From: Nakamurella lactea DSM 19367
GTDB lineage: Bacteria > Actinomycetota > Actinomycetes > Mycobacteriales > Nakamurellaceae
Direction: 5' to 3'
DNA length: 64,000 nt
Assembly (NCBI RefSeq): GCF_000426645.1
Contig: NZ_AUFT01000012.1
Coordinates: forward strand, 186,001 to 250,000
Part shown: piece by piece, positions 7,509-17,870 of the stretch
Layout: each line of letters opens with the position of its first letter
How positions within the stretch are numbered: the stretch's first letter is position 1
Program-made: the position numbers and the translations under genes
Notes under the pieces: model-generated
What the model was told of the DNA's origin: nothing
What the model saw: the letters and a program-made list of their open reading frames with translations, nothing else
Databases searched by the model: none

Positions 7509-10500
7509 TCAGCCCTCGGCGCCGGCGTACAGGTCGCTGTAGGCGCCGCCGCGGGCCAGCAGTTCGGCGTGGGTGCCGATCTCGGCGACGCGGCCGCGGC
7601 TCATCACCACGATCCGGTCGGCCCTTGAGGCGGTGGTGAGCCGGTGCGCCACCACCACGGTGGTCCGGTTCGCCGCCAGCGCATCGGTGGCGTCCAGCAC
7701 CGCGGCCTCGGCGGCCGGATCCAGCGCGGCGGTCGCCTCGTCCAGCAGCAGCACGTCCGGCCCGACCAACTCGGCGCGGGCCAACGAGATCAGCTGCCGC
7801 TGTCCGGCGGACAGGTTGCGGCCCCGCTCGGCGATCCGGTGCCGGAACCCGTCGGACAACTCGGCGATCGCCGCCACCGCACCGACCGCCCTGGCCGCTG
7901 CCTCCACTTCCGCATCCGCTGCCTCCGGGCGACCGTAGGCGATGTTGTCCCGCACGGTGCCGGCGAACAGGTGCGCCTCCTGCGGCACCACGCCCAGCCG
8001 CCGTCGGTAGCTCGGCAGGTCCAGCTCGCGGATGTCGTTGCCGTCCACCACGATCCGGCCGCTGGTGACGTCGTAGTAGCGGGCGATCAGTTTCACCAGG
8101 GTCGACTTGCCGGCGCCGGTGGCGCCCACCACCGCGACCGTTTCGCCGGGTACCAGCTGCAGGTCGATGTCCACCAGCGCGGGTTGCGCGTCGGCGCTGT
8201 ACCCGAATCCGACCCGCTCCAGGTCGGCCTGCCCGGACAGCTTGGTGACCGGGATCGGGTGCGCGGCAGCGGGTGTCGAGGTCGGGGTGTCAAGCAGTTC
8301 GGCGATCCGGGTGAGTGCGACGCTGGCCTGCTGGTAGCCGTCGAACACCTGGGAGAGCTGCTGGATCGGGGTGAAGAACGAGTTCAGGTACAGCACGAAG
8401 GCCAGCAGGGTGCCGGTGGTCAGCGCGCCGGCCTCGACCCGGCCGGCACCGACGGCCAGCACTGCCGCCGCGGTCAGATCGGCCAGCAGGGCGACGAACG
8501 GGAAGTAGGTGGCGATCGCGGTCTGCGCCCGCATCCGGATCCTGCGATAGTCGTCGGACTTCTCGGCGAACGAGCTCGAGTTACTCTCCTGCCGACCCAG
8601 CGCCTGCGAGATCCGAAGCCCGGCAACGTTTTCCTGCAGGTCGGCGTTCACCACGGCGACCTGTTCGCGGGCCTTGGTGTACTGCCGGGAGCTGTACCGG
8701 CGGAACAGGGCGGTGGCCAGGATCAGGATCGGCAGGGTGGCGAAGGCGACCAGCGCCAGCGACGGGTTCATCACCAGCAGGGCGATGGCGATGGCCAGGA
8801 AGGTGGCCAGCGACACGGCAGCGGTTACCATCCCGGTCTGCAGGAACGACGAGAGGGCATCGACGTCGTTCGTCATCCTGGTCATGATCCGGCCGGCCAT
8901 CTCGCGCTCGTAATAGTCCAGCCCGAGCCGCTGCAGGTGGGTGAACTCCCGGCTCCGCAGGTGGAACAGCACCGACTCACCGGCCCGGCCCATCGTCACC
9001 ATCTGCGCCCGCTGCACCAGATAGTCGGCGAGCACCAGGGCGGCGGCGATCACCGTCAGCCAGGCGACGGTCGTCATCGAACCGCCGGCCACCCCCTTGT
9101 CGACGCCGGACCGGAGCAGGGCCGGCAGTCCGGCCGCCGCCAACGCGTCGAGGCCGACGAACACCGCGGCCGCGATCAGCAGACCACGCACCGGGCGTAG
9201 CGATTGCCACAACGAGAAGCGTTCCCCGGCAGGAGGTTCGGCAAGGTCCTCGGCGACCGGCCGGTCGTCGGCCGGCGGCAGCGCCTCGATCTTGGCCAGC
9301 AGGTCGGGCGTCGCCGGAACCCCGGACAGCGCGGTGAAGAACCCACCGCCACCGCCGCCAGCGCGGGCCCCGGCTGCCGGAGCGCGGCCGGCGGCGACGG
9401 ACCGGAGCCCGCCGTCCGCCGAGCCGTTCCCGCCGTCGTTCTCCGCATCGGGCGGCGGCGGCCAGAGCTGCGGCGTCACCCCGTCCGGACCCGGCACCAG
9501 TTCCGACGCCGCCGGGACGGCCGCCAGGTCGGTGCCGAGCAGGGAGCGGTACAGCGGACAGCGCTGCACCAACTCGTCGTGGGTGCCGTGATCGATCACC
9601 CGGCCGGACTCGACCACGGCGATGGTGTCGGCCAGTGCCAGGGTGGACCGGCGGTGGGCGATCAGGATGGTGGTCCGGTCGGCGGTCAGCTTGTGCAGGG
9701 TGGCGTGGATGGCCGCCTCGGTGGCCGGGTCGACGGCGCTGGTCGCATCGTCCAGGATCAGCACCCGCGGGTCGGTCAGCATCGCCCTGGCCAGCGCCAG
9801 CCGCTGCCGCTGACCGCCGGAGAGGGTCAGCCCGCGTTCGCCGACCACGGTGTCGAAGCCCTGCGGCAGCCGCTCGATGAACTCGGTGGCCTCGGCGGCA
9901 TCGGCGGCAGCCCTGATCTCCGCCTGGGTCGCCTCCGGGCGGCCGTAGGCGATATTCTCGGACAGGCTGGTGGAGAACAGGAATGCCTCTTCGAACACCA
10001 CCCCGACCGACGCCCGCAGGGCGGCCATCGACAGCGCGCGGACGTCAACGTCGCCGACCCGGACGCTGCCGCCCTGCACGTCGTAGAACCGGGGGAGCAG
10101 CAGCGACAGTGTCGACTTCCCGGACCCGGACGGGCCGACGACGGCGACCGTCCGACCGGCCGGGACCCGCAGGCTGAAGCCGTTCAGTACGGCCCGGTCG
10201 TCGTCGAGCTCAGCGGCGTAGCCGAACCGGACGTCGGCCAGCTCGACCGGCAGCGGACCGGCCGGCAGAATTGCCGGATCGGCTGGATCAATAATCCCGG
10301 CGTCCAGGTCTACGATCTCCAGCACCCGTTCCACCGCGGCGCCGGCCTGCTGGCCCAGCACGTACAGCATGGTGATCATCCGGGTCGGGCCGACCAGCGC
10401 GGCAAGGTAGAGGGTGAACGCCACGAAGGTGCCGAGGCTGATCGAGCCGTTGATCGTCAGCCAACCGCCGAGCAGCAGCACCGCGACCTGCCCGACCGAG

Positions 10501-11312
10501 GTGAGCGCGGCCAGCGCCGGGTTCAGCCTGGCCGTCAGCCGCACCGCCCGCAGCCGGTGCGCGTAGAGGGTCCTTGCCGCCTTTCGCAGCCGGCCGATCT
10601 CCCGGTCCTCCTGGCCGAAGCCCTTCACCACCCGGACGCCGGTCACGTCCTCCTCGACGATCTCGGCGACGTCGGCAGCGGACTGTTGCGCCATCCAGGT
10701 GGCCGGGAAGATGGTGCTGCGGGTCGCCCTGGTCAGGTGCACAGCCGCGGGGATGACGACCAGCCCGGTGAGCGTCAGCAGCGGCGACAGGATCAGCATC
10801 AGCACGAACGAGACGCAGAACATCACCAGCTGGCCGAACACCATCGGCACCATGGACATCAGTCCCTGCACCATCTGCAGGTCGGATCCGGCCCTGGACA
10901 CCACCTGCCCGGTGTGCAGCCGGTCCTGGCCGGGACCGTCCAGCCGCTGGATGGCCGAGAACACATCCTGCCGCAGGTCGTGCTGCACGTTGAGGCTGAG
11001 TTTGCCGGCCGACCAGCGGCGCAGGAAGGTGGTCGCGAACAGCAGCACGGCCACCGCGGCCAGCCCGGCGATGGCCCATCGGGTAGCGGCACGATCGTGA
11101 CTGGAGATGTCGTCGATCACCAGCTTGGTGAGCAACGGCGTCAGCGAATTGAGCGCGAGGCCGCAGGACCCGGCGATGGCGACGGCGGTGACCCCCGGGT
11201 AGCGGCGGCAGTAGTGCCACAGCCGCCGGACCCAGTGTCGGGGCGACGGCTCCCGGTTCGCCTCATCCACCGATCCGTCGGAAAGATTGTCCGGAGCAAC
11301 GGTGGTGGCCAC
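7509..11312 (-). CDS. Fused ABC exporter, two TMD-NBD halves in one chain (Rv0194-like)
   Basis: A 1267-residue exporter with order TMD1-NBD1-TMD2-NBD2, i.e. two half-transporters fused. NBD1 has [14 protein letters not shown] and Walker B LILDD; NBD2 has [14 protein letters not shown] and LLLDE. The catalytic Glu is therefore replaced by Asp in NBD1, and NBD2's signature is degenerate. These two defects fall in the same composite ATP site, as in asymmetric heterodimeric exporters; both switch histidines (AHR) remain. The half-linker (about 600-690) is Ala/Gly/Pro-rich with a poly-Gly run. Start GTG 11312. Mycobacterial Rv0194 has this organisation and exports drugs; the substrate here is unknown. 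It is divergent from the phosphatase gene. Confidence 0.93.
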   Translation of the reverse strand: MATTVAPDNLSDGSVDEANREPSPRHWVRRLWHYCRRYPGVTAVAIAGSCGLALNSLTPLLTKLVIDDISSHDRAATRWAIAGLAAVAVLLFATTFLRRWSAGKLSLNVQHDLRQDVFSAIQRLDGPGQDRLHTGQVVSRAGSDLQMVQGLMSMVPMVFGQLVMFCVSFVLMLILSPLLTLTGLVVIPAAVHLTRATRSTIFPATWMAQQSAADVAEIVEEDVTGVRVVKGFGQEDREIGRLRKAARTLYAHRLRAVRLTARLNPALAALTSVGQVAVLLLGGWLTINGSISLGTFVAFTLYLAALVGPTRMITMLYVLGQQAGAAVERVLEIVDLDAGIIDPADPAILPAGPLPVELADVRFGYAAELDDDRAVLNGFSLRVPAGRTVAVVGPSGSGKSTLSLLLPRFYDVQGGSVRVGDVDVRALSMAALRASVGVVFEEAFLFSTSLSENIAYGRPEATQAEIRAAADAAEATEFIERLPQGFDTVVGERGLTLSGGQRQRLALARAMLTDPRVLILDDATSAVDPATEAAIHATLHKLTADRTTILIAHRRSTLALADTIAVVESGRVIDHGTHDELVQRCPLYRSLLGTDLAAVPAASELVPGPDGVTPQLWPPPPDAENDGGNGSADGGLRSVAAGRAPAAGARAGGGGGGFFTALSGVPATPDLLAKIEALPPADDRPVAEDLAEPPAGERFSLWQSLRPVRGLLIAAAVFVGLDALAAAGLPALLRSGVDKGVAGGSMTTVAWLTVIAAALVLADYLVQRAQMVTMGRAGESVLFHLRSREFTHLQRLGLDYYEREMAGRIMTRMTNDVDALSSFLQTGMVTAAVSLATFLAIAIALLVMNPSLALVAFATLPILILATALFRRYSSRQYTKAREQVAVVNADLQENVAGLRISQALGRQESNSSSFAEKSDDYRRIRMRAQTAIATYFPFVALLADLTAAAVLAVGAGRVEAGALTTGTLLAFVLYLNSFFTPIQQLSQVFDGYQQASVALTRIAELLDTPTSTPAAAHPIPVTKLSGQADLERVGFGYSADAQPALVDIDLQLVPGETVAVVGATGAGKSTLVKLIARYYDVTSGRIVVDGNDIRELDLPSYRRRLGVVPQEAHLFAGTVRDNIAYGRPEAADAEVEAAARAVGAVAAIAELSDGFRHRIAERGRNLSAGQRQLISLARAELVGPDVLLLDEATAALDPAAEAAVLDATDALAANRTTVVVAHRLTTASRADRIVVMSRGRVAEIGTHAELLARGGAYSDLYAGAEG

Positions 11313-11487
11313 CCGGGCAGGCTACGCGCGGCCGCCGACATCCCACCCGGCCGCCGCGGTTCGCCGAACGGCCACCCGGCGTTCGCCTGCCCCTTTCCGA
11401 AGCATCCCCGGGGCGCTGCCCGCGGTTGCTGCGATGGACCGGTTGTCAATTTGTCCACCAGCCGTTCCCCAGAGAAAGGGGTTCTTC

Positions 11488-13182
11488 ATGAACCTCCGCA
11501 CCACCGTCCGCTGGCGGCGCGCCGGCATCGCCGGCCTGGCCCTGATCGGCCTCGCTGCCGCAGCTTTGCCCGGATCGGCCGCCCTGAAGCAGGATCGGGC
11601 CGCCCACGGCGGCGCCGCCCAGTTGGCCGGTGACAACACCGCGAACCTCCGCGCGCAGGTCAAGGGTGGTCACGCGAAGAACGTCATCCTGCTGATCGGC
11701 GACGGGATGGGTGCCTCGGAAATCACCGCCGCCCGCAACTACAGCTACGGCGCCGGCGGCCGGCTGCCCGGCATCGACGCGCTCCCGCTGACCGGGCAGT
11801 ACACCACCTACTCGCTCTCCAAGGACGGCAAGCCGGACTACGACCCGGACTCGGCATCCACCGGTTCCGCCTGGTCGACCGGCACCAAGACGTATGACGG
11901 TGCGATCTCGGTGGACATCGCCGGCGCCCCGCAGAAGACCCTGCTGGAGTACGCCAAGGCGAACGGGCTGAAGACCGGCAACGTCTCCACCGCCGAACTG
12001 CAGGACGCCACCCCGGCCGTGCAGATCGCGCACATCTCCGCGCGCGGCTGCTACGGACCGGTGAAGACCTCCGCCAGCTGCCCGGAGGCGGCGCTGGAGA
12101 ACGGCGGGCCCGGCTCCATCACCGAGCAGCTGATCAACACCCGCCCGGACGTCACCCTCGGTGGCGGCGCCGCCACCTTCGCCGAGACCGCTACCGCCGG
12201 CCACTACGCCGGCCGGACCCTGCTGGACCAGGCGAAGGATCGTGGCTACCAGGTCGTCACCGACAAGGCCGGTCTGGACAAGCTCGGCAAGGCCGATCAG
12301 AACAAGCCGGTGCTCGGGCTGTTCGCGCCGGGCAACATGCCGGTCCGTTGGATCGGCCCCCAGGCCACCGCCGACGGCGGTTCGCTGCCGGCCACCCGCT
12401 GCCAGCTGAACCCGGCCCGCGAGGCGAGCCAGCCGTCGCTGGCCGACCTGACGAACAAGGCGATCAAGCTGCTGAAGAACGGCGACAAGGGCTTCTTCCT
12501 GCAGGTCGAGGGCGCCAGCATCGACAAGCAGGACCACGCCGCCGACGCCTGTGGCCAGATCGGGGAGACCATCGACCTGGACGAGGCCGTGCAGGCCGCA
12601 ATGACCTTCGCGAAGAAGGACGGGAACACCTCGGTGTTCGTCACTGCCGATCACTCGCACACCAGCCAGATCGTCGAGGCCGGCAGCGTAACCCCGGGCA
12701 TCACCACCAACCTGCTGACCAACGAGGGCAGCCCGATGACGATCTCCTACGCCACCGCGGCCAAGGGCGGCTCGCAGCAGCACACCGGCGCGGAGCTGCC
12801 GGTGGCCGGCTACGGACCGCAGGCGGCCAACATTGTCGGCCTGATTGACCAGACCGACCTCTTCTTCATCATGAGTCGCGCGCTCAACCTGAAGATGACC
12901 CCCGCGCAACTGAGCAAGAACGCCAAGGTCACCGTCGCCCCGAAGAACGTGAAGGCCGGCAAGGGTCTGGTCGTCGAGGCCAGCAGGTACCTTGGCGACT
13001 CGGCCGCCACCGTCACGATCACCAAGGGTGCCTCCACCGTCGAGCTGGGCAGCCGCAACCTGAACGCCGGTGCGGCGACCGTGCTGACCACCGCCCCCGG
13101 CAAGGCCGGCAACTACCGGGTGGTGCTGGTCGGCAAGGAGTCAGGGGAGAAGGTCACCGCCGGCTTCACCGTCAAGAAGTAA
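11488..13182 (+). CDS. phoA: Secreted alkaline phosphatase (PhoA family)
   Basis: Hydrolyses phosphomonoesters outside the membrane to supply phosphate. The 564-residue precursor has an N-terminal signal peptide (RWRR followed by a hydrophobic core and an Ala-rich cleavage region, about 1-33). Metal and catalytic motifs match E. coli Pho[10 protein letters not shown]121-S122-A123 with Ser122 as nucleophile; [20 protein letters not shown]; and TADHSHTSQ. About 100 residues at the C-terminus, after the catalytic domain, look like a beta-rich Ig-type extension. ATG 11488 follows a GAGAAAGGGG ribosome site. It is probably phosphate-regulated, by family knowledge only; I did not identify a Pho box in the short divergent gap with the ABC exporter. 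A nested hairpin follows the gene. Confidence 0.95.
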   Translation: MNLRTTVRWRRAGIAGLALIGLAAAALPGSAALKQDRAAHGGAAQLAGDNTANLRAQVKGGHAKNVILLIGDGMGASEITAARNYSYGAGGRLPGIDALPLTGQYTTYSLSKDGKPDYDPDSASTGSAWSTGTKTYDGAISVDIAGAPQKTLLEYAKANGLKTGNVSTAELQDATPAVQIAHISARGCYGPVKTSASCPEAALENGGPGSITEQLINTRPDVTLGGGAATFAETATAGHYAGRTLLDQAKDRGYQVVTDKAGLDKLGKADQNKPVLGLFAPGNMPVRWIGPQATADGGSLPATRCQLNPAREASQPSLADLTNKAIKLLKNGDKGFFLQVEGASIDKQDHAADACGQIGETIDLDEAVQAAMTFAKKDGNTSVFVTADHSHTSQIVEAGSVTPGITTNLLTNEGSPMTISYATAAKGGSQQHTGAELPVAGYGPQAANIVGLIDQTDLFFIMSRALNLKMTPAQLSKNAKVTVAPKNVKAGKGLVVEASRYLGDSAATVTITKGASTVELGSRNLNAGAATVLTTAPGKAGNYRVVLVGKESGEKVTAGFTVKK

Positions 13183-13196
13183 CGGCCGACCGGGAC

Positions 13197-13241
13197 ATCC
13201 CCGTCGTCGCGAACCGCCCGGTTCGGCCGGACGACGGGGAT
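13197..13241 (+). terminator. Nested hairpin terminator after phoA
   Basis: A perfect 12-bp outer stem (13197-13208 with 13230-13241, ATCCCCGTCGTC/GACGACGGGGAT) encloses a second perfect 6-bp stem GAACCG/CGGTTC (13211-13216 with 13219-13224). It begins 15 bases after the stop codon. There is no T-tail, as is common in high-GC actinobacteria. Confidence 0.8.
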
Positions 13242-13469
13242 CTCGCCGTCCGCGGCGCCGTTGGGCATCCGTCGACAACCCCTCGCGCATCCGACCAGGG
13301 AACACCCACCCCCACGCGGACATTTTTACGTGAGGCAAGCACCGAACTTCCCGGACCTTTGAGATGAGTCAAGTCGCCCTGTTGACGAGGCAGCGGTATC
13401 CATGCTCAGCTTTGCCTGAGGGCAGACAGGAGCAATCCCCACGCTGCAGGCAAACAATAGGATCATCCG

Positions 13470-14765
13470 ATGAATCTCAAATCAGCCGCTGTTCTGGCAC
13501 CGTTTCTTGCGCTTTACTTGACTCCCGGCGTAGCGTCTTCACCGATTGATCAAACTGGCGGTCCCGCCGCGTTGGTCGATCTCGGGGATGAGTCGCTCGA
13601 GGCGGCCGCATTGCAGCTGGCGATAGACGAGGTAATTCCGGTGGACGAGGCCGCGCGCCAAATGGCAAACCAGGAACGTCTGATCGATCAAAATATGGCT
13701 GCGATGGCGGTTCTCGGCGACACATATGCTGGTTCGTATATTGACCACAGCAGTGGAACCCTAGTTGTCAAGGGTACAAGCATGGAGTCATTGAACCGGG
13801 TGCTACTTGAGCTGGGCACGCCTCCGGACCTTAAGGTGCAGCAAGCGGCCCAGTCAAAGAGCTACATGGAGAATGCTCTTTGGCCAGAGTTACGGCGTGA
13901 ATTGGAGAGCGCCGGCATTTCGGCGAGTAGTGCAGTCTTTCAAGTCGCGTCCAATAGGCTGGAGGTTCGGATCCCCACCGATAGTGCGCCGGTCCCGCCT
14001 TCGTTCCTCGCGACGAACCCCGAAGTTTCGATTTTGCGCGTTGACCCGGAGCCCGCAACCTGTAACTCCGATCTTGGCCATTTGGCCTGCACGTCGCCCA
14101 TGCGGGGTGGTGTTTACATCAAGGGAGCGTCCCACACGGCGTGTTCTGCAGGATTTATGGTAAAGAGCATGACCGACAGTTCCCACTATATCCTGACCGC
14201 CGGACATTGTGCCACGGGTGGCGACGTTGAAAACTTTACCGGCCTACGGGTGTCGGATCTGCAGCAAGTATCGATTGGAAAGGCGCATAGCTCCCAATAC
14301 GATCCAAGTCACGGTTCGGACAGTGCCATAGTTCATGTGACGAACACGGCATCGTGGGGATCGGGCACCAATAATACTGTTTACGTGCTCGCCAGTAGCG
14401 AAGTAATCGACGATGTTCGTTATGTCACCACGCGAAATGAGAACTACGCGATAACTGCTGCACGGTACTCGTCGACGCTCCCAGTGAATTCCTACCTATG
14501 TAGGACCGGAACATCGTCTGGCACGAAGTGTGGCCCATTCAGAGGGACCGAGGCAGGAAAGACATATCTTGATTTCTATGCCCGTGTATGTTCAGGGGAC
14601 AGTGGTGGACCCGTGTATATCGCGCACACGGCCCATGGCATTGTTTCCCAGATGGTCGGAGCGGTGAATGGGTGCACATCGGCCGCGACCGGCTATACGG
14701 TCGCCGAGGAAGTTCGAACTGCGCTTATCGAGCGAAATGTGTGGTTGAATGGAGTCACTCCGTAG
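13470..14765 (+). CDS. Secreted trypsin-like serine protease (S1 family) with propeptide
   Basis: A 431-residue precursor with an N-terminal signal peptide (about 1-23), a long pro-region with helices (to about 195) and a C-terminal S1 domain. The catalytic triad is visible: His246 in TAGHC, Asp284 in SDSAIV and Ser378 in GDSGGP. Cysteine pairs flank the His and Ser motifs, as in streptogrisin-type proteases. Residues before the domain (about 60-190) resemble the alpha-lytic/streptogrisin prodomain, which acts as a folding chaperone. ATG 13470 follows AGGAT. Codon use and base composition are clearly more AT-rich than in flanking genes, suggesting transfer. It converges on an ECF sigma/anti-sigma pair of similar composition, which may control secretion or stress responses. 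Confidence 0.87.
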   Translation: MNLKSAAVLAPFLALYLTPGVASSPIDQTGGPAALVDLGDESLEAAALQLAIDEVIPVDEAARQMANQERLIDQNMAAMAVLGDTYAGSYIDHSSGTLVVKGTSMESLNRVLLELGTPPDLKVQQAAQSKSYMENALWPELRRELESAGISASSAVFQVASNRLEVRIPTDSAPVPPSFLATNPEVSILRVDPEPATCNSDLGHLACTSPMRGGVYIKGASHTACSAGFMVKSMTDSSHYILTAGHCATGGDVENFTGLRVSDLQQVSIGKAHSSQYDPSHGSDSAIVHVTNTASWGSGTNNTVYVLASSEVIDDVRYVTTRNENYAITAARYSSTLPVNSYLCRTGTSSGTKCGPFRGTEAGKTYLDFYARVCSGDSGGPVYIAHTAHGIVSQMVGAVNGCTSAATGYTVAEEVRTALIERNVWLNGVTP

Positions 14766-14954
14766 GTCACGCCACTCTGTGTCGTCTCTGGCGCGCGGTA
14801 TGCGAACGAGCGTGAGCAATCTGCCCTGCCCAGCGGATGCCGAGGTCGTCCGGTTTCTTGGCCGTTCACAGATGGAGTACGCCGATACCCCATCTGGACG
14901 CACGACAGCTCGTCGGTTCAACGGAACCGGAACTTGGCTCCAACGAATGTCCAG

Positions 14955-14996
14955 CTAAGCGGCCCACGCGGATTAGTCGAGCCCGGGGCCGCTTAG
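14955..14996. terminator. Bidirectional terminator between protease and anti-sigma genes
   Basis: CTAAGCGGCCC (14955-14965) and GGGCCGCTTAG (14986-14996) form a perfect 11-bp stem with a 20-nt loop. The right arm directly abuts the stop codon of the minus-strand gene. About 190 bases lie between the protease stop and this element and hold no convincing gene. Confidence 0.75.
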
Positions 14997-15767
14997 TCAT
15001 GTGGAGTGAGACAGGACGGACCAGCCATCTTTCACCTGGGCCACGGCCGGCATGAGGTAGGTCTCCTTCGGCCCGTCCGCGTTAATTCCGGCGAAGCTCT
15101 CCACACGCAGATAGACGGGATAGGTCCCGTCCGAAAGCATCTTTCCGCGTTCGTTGGCGTCGATCGCACTGCACGTCAGCGGGGTGGGTACGAATCTAAC
15201 GGTGATGTTGTCGCCCGGCCGAAGGTTCGTATTGGTCACGCCCATCGCATCTTGTGGGCTCATTCCGACAACGTGACGATCGGCGGGGTCAAGGTACAGG
15301 ATATCTGCGGATTGCGTGAATGCTCGAAAGGTGCCTTGCGAGACATTTCGCAGTTCGAAGGTCGACGGTTTGGTGGGAACCTGGGTGTCATTGAACCTGA
15401 CGGTGGCGTCATCGGGACCGAGAATGTGAAAGTCGTGGAGTGCCAAGCCGCAGGCATTGAGCGTTGTTGGATTCACCGGACTCTCGGTGATATGAGTTGG
15501 GTTCGGCAATGTATTCGCAGGCCGGTCGCTGGGCAGAACGCGCAGGGCGAGGACCGTCCCTGCCGCGGCGAGCGCGGTCACCGCAGCCGCGACGCTAATT
15601 ACTTTCCAGCGGCCGACGGCTCGCCTGTGCGAGTTGTCGCGGTTCTCAAATGTGGTTGCGGCAGTCCGCCGGATTCGATCTTCGAGTTCGGGCGGTAGGT
15701 CAACTTCATCGAAGGCCCGCTGAATTTGACTGACGAGCGGACTGTCGTCGCCATCGTGGTTACTCAT
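14997..15767 (-). CDS. Membrane-anchored protein coupled to the ECF sigma factor (likely anti-sigma)
   Basis: A 256-residue protein with a cytoplasmic N-terminus of about 55 residues (PLVSQIQRAFDEVDLPPELEDRIRRTA), one membrane segment (VISVAAAVTALAAAGTVLALRVL) and an extracytoplasmic beta-rich domain of about 160 residues with three Cys. This is the topology of a membrane anti-sigma factor. I see no zinc-binding HxxxCxxC motif, so it is not a classic ZAS type. ATG 15767 lies inside the last codons of the sigma gene (GATGAGTAA), an 8-base overlap implying translational coupling. Role inferred from context: it holds the sigma factor until an external signal arrives. Composition is AT-richer than the window average. 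Confidence 0.7.
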   Translation of the reverse strand: MSNHDGDDSPLVSQIQRAFDEVDLPPELEDRIRRTAATTFENRDNSHRRAVGRWKVISVAAAVTALAAAGTVLALRVLPSDRPANTLPNPTHITESPVNPTTLNACGLALHDFHILGPDDATVRFNDTQVPTKPSTFELRNVSQGTFRAFTQSADILYLDPADRHVVGMSPQDAMGVTNTNLRPGDNITVRFVPTPLTCSAIDANERGKMLSDGTYPVYLRVESFAGINADGPKETYLMPAVAQVKDGWSVLSHST

Positions 15768-16320
15768 CGCGTTTCCCTTCAGATTCTTCGGGGCTGAGTG
15801 ATGCCGCAAGTTGGCGTAACCCCTCATGGGCGATCCTGCGAACTGACCCGGCGGGAATCTCGAGCATTTTGCTTACCTCTACCGCAGGAATCCCGACTAA
15901 GTATCGTAAGATGACGACCTGGTTCGTTCGCGGGGCCAGGTGCGCCAGGGCTCGCTGGATATCAATCCGATCGTCAACGGAGGGCGTGATGGGGTCTGGC
16001 CAACCGCGGCGCACCAGGGTGTGGGCGTGTGCCGTCTCAACATAGCTGTGGCGGAGGTGATCGGTGAAGCGATTGGCAAGGGCCCTCTTGGCGTAGGCCA
16101 TACGGTGTGGGCCGAGGTCCTGCCAACGGGGTATCAGAGCGACCACGGTGTCTTGGACAAGGTCTTGGGCTGCTTGGACATCGCCAGACGTCAGGGCAAT
16201 CGCAGGTCCGTAAAGGTGGCGAGCCAGGGCGACCAGTTCATCGTCGAGCGAGGCCGACGAAGGGTTCCGCCGGCCGGTGCCCGGTGCGGACCCCTCCCTG
16301 CTCGTTCGCGTGTCGCGCAT
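15760..16320 (-). CDS. RNA polymerase ECF sigma factor (sigma-70 family)
   Basis: A 186-residue ECF sigma factor. Region 2 is visible as DDELVALARHLYGPAIALTSGDVQAAQDLVQDTVVALIPRW (residues about 25-66). Region 4 contains the helix-turn-helix LRYLVGIPAVEVSKMLEIPAGSVRRIAHEGLRQL (about 135-170). It would recruit core RNA polymerase to a small regulon. The start ATG 16320 begins MRDTRTSREG; a later start near the conserved region is possible. The downstream membrane gene overlaps its stop, giving a sigma/anti-sigma operon, and such pairs often autoregulate. It and its neighbour share AT-richer composition with the convergent protease. Confidence 0.88.
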   Translation of the reverse strand: MRDTRTSREGSAPGTGRRNPSSASLDDELVALARHLYGPAIALTSGDVQAAQDLVQDTVVALIPRWQDLGPHRMAYAKRALANRFTDHLRHSYVETAHAHTLVRRGWPDPITPSVDDRIDIQRALAHLAPRTNQVVILRYLVGIPAVEVSKMLEIPAGSVRRIAHEGLRQLAASLSPEESEGKRDE

Positions 16321-17023
16321 ACCTACCTATACGTTCGGGGGTACAAAGCGTTCGGGACCGACTTCCTGCGGCGGTGGGCGGATGGCGCGGTCAAATTCTC
16401 GTCCTTGGGCGCGCGTGTCGAGCGCACGTTTGCTACGTCTGTCGTAGCGCCTCCCGACACGGTGTTGGCGGTTGGCCGGACAGGCTCATCCTACGGTCAC
16501 GTGGCTTGCTGGCCAGGGATCAACTCGTGGTTGGCATCCATAGAGGCGACGGTGAGCCGTCCTGCAAGCATCGTGAGCCGCCGGTCGTCGGTTACCAGCC
16601 CTTGTCTCGCGCGACCTCGGCCCGCGCCGCGTCAATCTGCTCGGGGGTGACGCCGGTGTCGATGGACACTGCCAGCCGGGCTGGCAGATCGGCCAGCAGC
16701 TGCTTCTATGAGTGGGTGATGGGATCGCGGTATCAGGCACATCAGCTGCCGGACCCCTGGCAGTTACCGCCGGCTCGCCGGCTAATCTCGGGTGCGGGGA
16801 TCGGAACAGAATCCGAACTCTGTTCCCGCGTGTCCGCCCGATCACCGACGTCAGCTCATCCAACATCCGCCTCTTGCCGCTGGGCCGCCTGACCACTGGG
16901 ATTTCGCGGTCCGCGGCGCCGGTGAGTCGCGGCGTCGGCGTCCGATAGCGTGGGACGCCCGGCGTCCACCGCGCCGGTCACCGGGTCTGCCCGGGGGTCG
17001 GCGAGAACACGGAGGTTCACCGG
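16321..17023. other. About 700 bp without an intact gene
   Basis: This stretch separates the sigma factor from the methyltransferase. Several open frames cross it, but none shows convincing codon bias, ribosome site or recognisable motifs. The left part (16321-16500) presumably contains the sigma-operon promoter. A short minus-strand fragment at 16592-16705 has protein-like character. The remainder looks like decayed coding DNA at the edge of the AT-rich island. Confidence 0.5.
16592..16705 (-). pseudogene. Short gene remnant, 37 codons without a start
   Basis: On the minus strand a frame bounded immediately upstream by TAG reads as a plausible protein tail: KQLLADLPARLAVSID then TGVTPEQIDAARAEVARDKGW and a stop at 16592-16594. 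The amphipathic composition and proper C-terminus look like real coding sequence, unlike other frames here. No start codon or upstream domain survives. The resemblance to small antitoxin or helper-protein tails is only an impression. Confidence 0.3.
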
Positions 17024-17827
17024 GTGCCCGAACAGCAATGGACCGCGGCCGACACCGAGCAGGTGCGATGCTGTGTCTGCCACGAATGGGGCGAAGTCCG
17101 GTACCGCCTCGATCCGTTCGCCGTGGTGCAGTGCCCGACCTGCGGGCTGGTCTTCGTCTCTCCCCGGTTGAATCCGAAAGCGCTGCAACGGTTCTACGAC
17201 CAGCCGAGCTACTTCGAGGACGGCGGGGTGTACGGCGGGCAGGCCGGCGGCCGCAACCCGGCGATGCTGCTGCAGCGGGCCTGGACCAACGGCCGGCTGG
17301 CGGCGATCGGCCGGGTGGCGCCGGCGCCGGGCCGGTTGCTGGAGATCGGCAGCGCCTACGGACTGTTCCTGGCGGCGGCCCAGCGGGCCGGCTACCAGGT
17401 GAACGGCGTCGAACTGTCGGCCGCCGGCGCGCAGGAGTCGCAGCGACGCGGGTTCGAGGTGTTCAACGGGCAACTCGTCGACGCGCCGGCCACCGACCGG
17501 AACGACGTCGTCTGTTTCTGGGACACCCTCGAACATGTCCCGGATCCGCTCGAGTTCCTGGTCGAGGTGCGGCGCCGGCTGGTCGATCACGGGACCTTCG
17601 CCCTGTCCGTTCCCTACATCTCGTCACTGCCGGCGAAGGTGCTGGGCAAGCGCTGGTGGACGCTCAAACCGGAGCAGCACATCTGGCACTTCACCCCGGC
17701 CACCCTGCAGACGACGGCCGCCAGGGCCGGGTTGGTCGTCACCGACGTGATCACCTCCCCGCTGAACCCGGCGAACCTGACCCGGCTGGATTCGCTGGTC
17801 GCGATCGGCCGGGCGCTGCCGTCCTGA
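17024..17827 (+). CDS. SAM-dependent methyltransferase with N-terminal zinc ribbon
   Basis: A 267-residue class I methyltransferase. The N-terminus carries two CxxC pairs (CCVCHEWGE and CPTCG, about residues 6-45), a zinc ribbon typical of methyltransferases that act on lipid- or sugar-linked substrates. The SAM site is LLEIGSAYGLFLAAAQ (motif I), followed by VNGVELS (acidic ribose-binding residue) and DTLEHVPDPLEFL. The C-terminus has a WW/HIWHFTP block common to methyltransferase-12/23-type enzymes. GTG 17024 lies 7 bases after a perfect GGAGGT ribosome site, which decides the start. It precedes holB by 43 bases, but the substrate cannot be told from sequence. Confidence 0.85.
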   Translation: MPEQQWTAADTEQVRCCVCHEWGEVRYRLDPFAVVQCPTCGLVFVSPRLNPKALQRFYDQPSYFEDGGVYGGQAGGRNPAMLLQRAWTNGRLAAIGRVAPAPGRLLEIGSAYGLFLAAAQRAGYQVNGVELSAAGAQESQRRGFEVFNGQLVDAPATDRNDVVCFWDTLEHVPDPLEFLVEVRRRLVDHGTFALSVPYISSLPAKVLGKRWWTLKPEQHIWHFTPATLQTTAARAGLVVTDVITSPLNPANLTRLDSLVAIGRALPS

Positions 17828-17870
17828 CCGGGCAGCGCCGCCTGTCGTCCCGGCTGGGTAGGTTGCTGGG

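Noticed and set aside
9204-11633. Very long open plus-strand frame opposite the ABC exporter
   Set aside because: It is antisense to a gene with complete ABC motifs; GC-rich codon bias keeps complementary frames open. Its translation is Gly/Arg/Gln/His-rich with no domain.
14800-14958. 52-codon frame after the secreted protease
   Set aside because: Plausible length but no ribosome site, no recognisable motif, and its stop lies inside the terminator stem.
16486-16896. 136-codon minus-strand frame in the gene-poor stretch
   Set aside because: Pro/Arg/Ser-rich with no codon bias; a different frame in the same stretch (16592-16705) looks more like real coding sequence.
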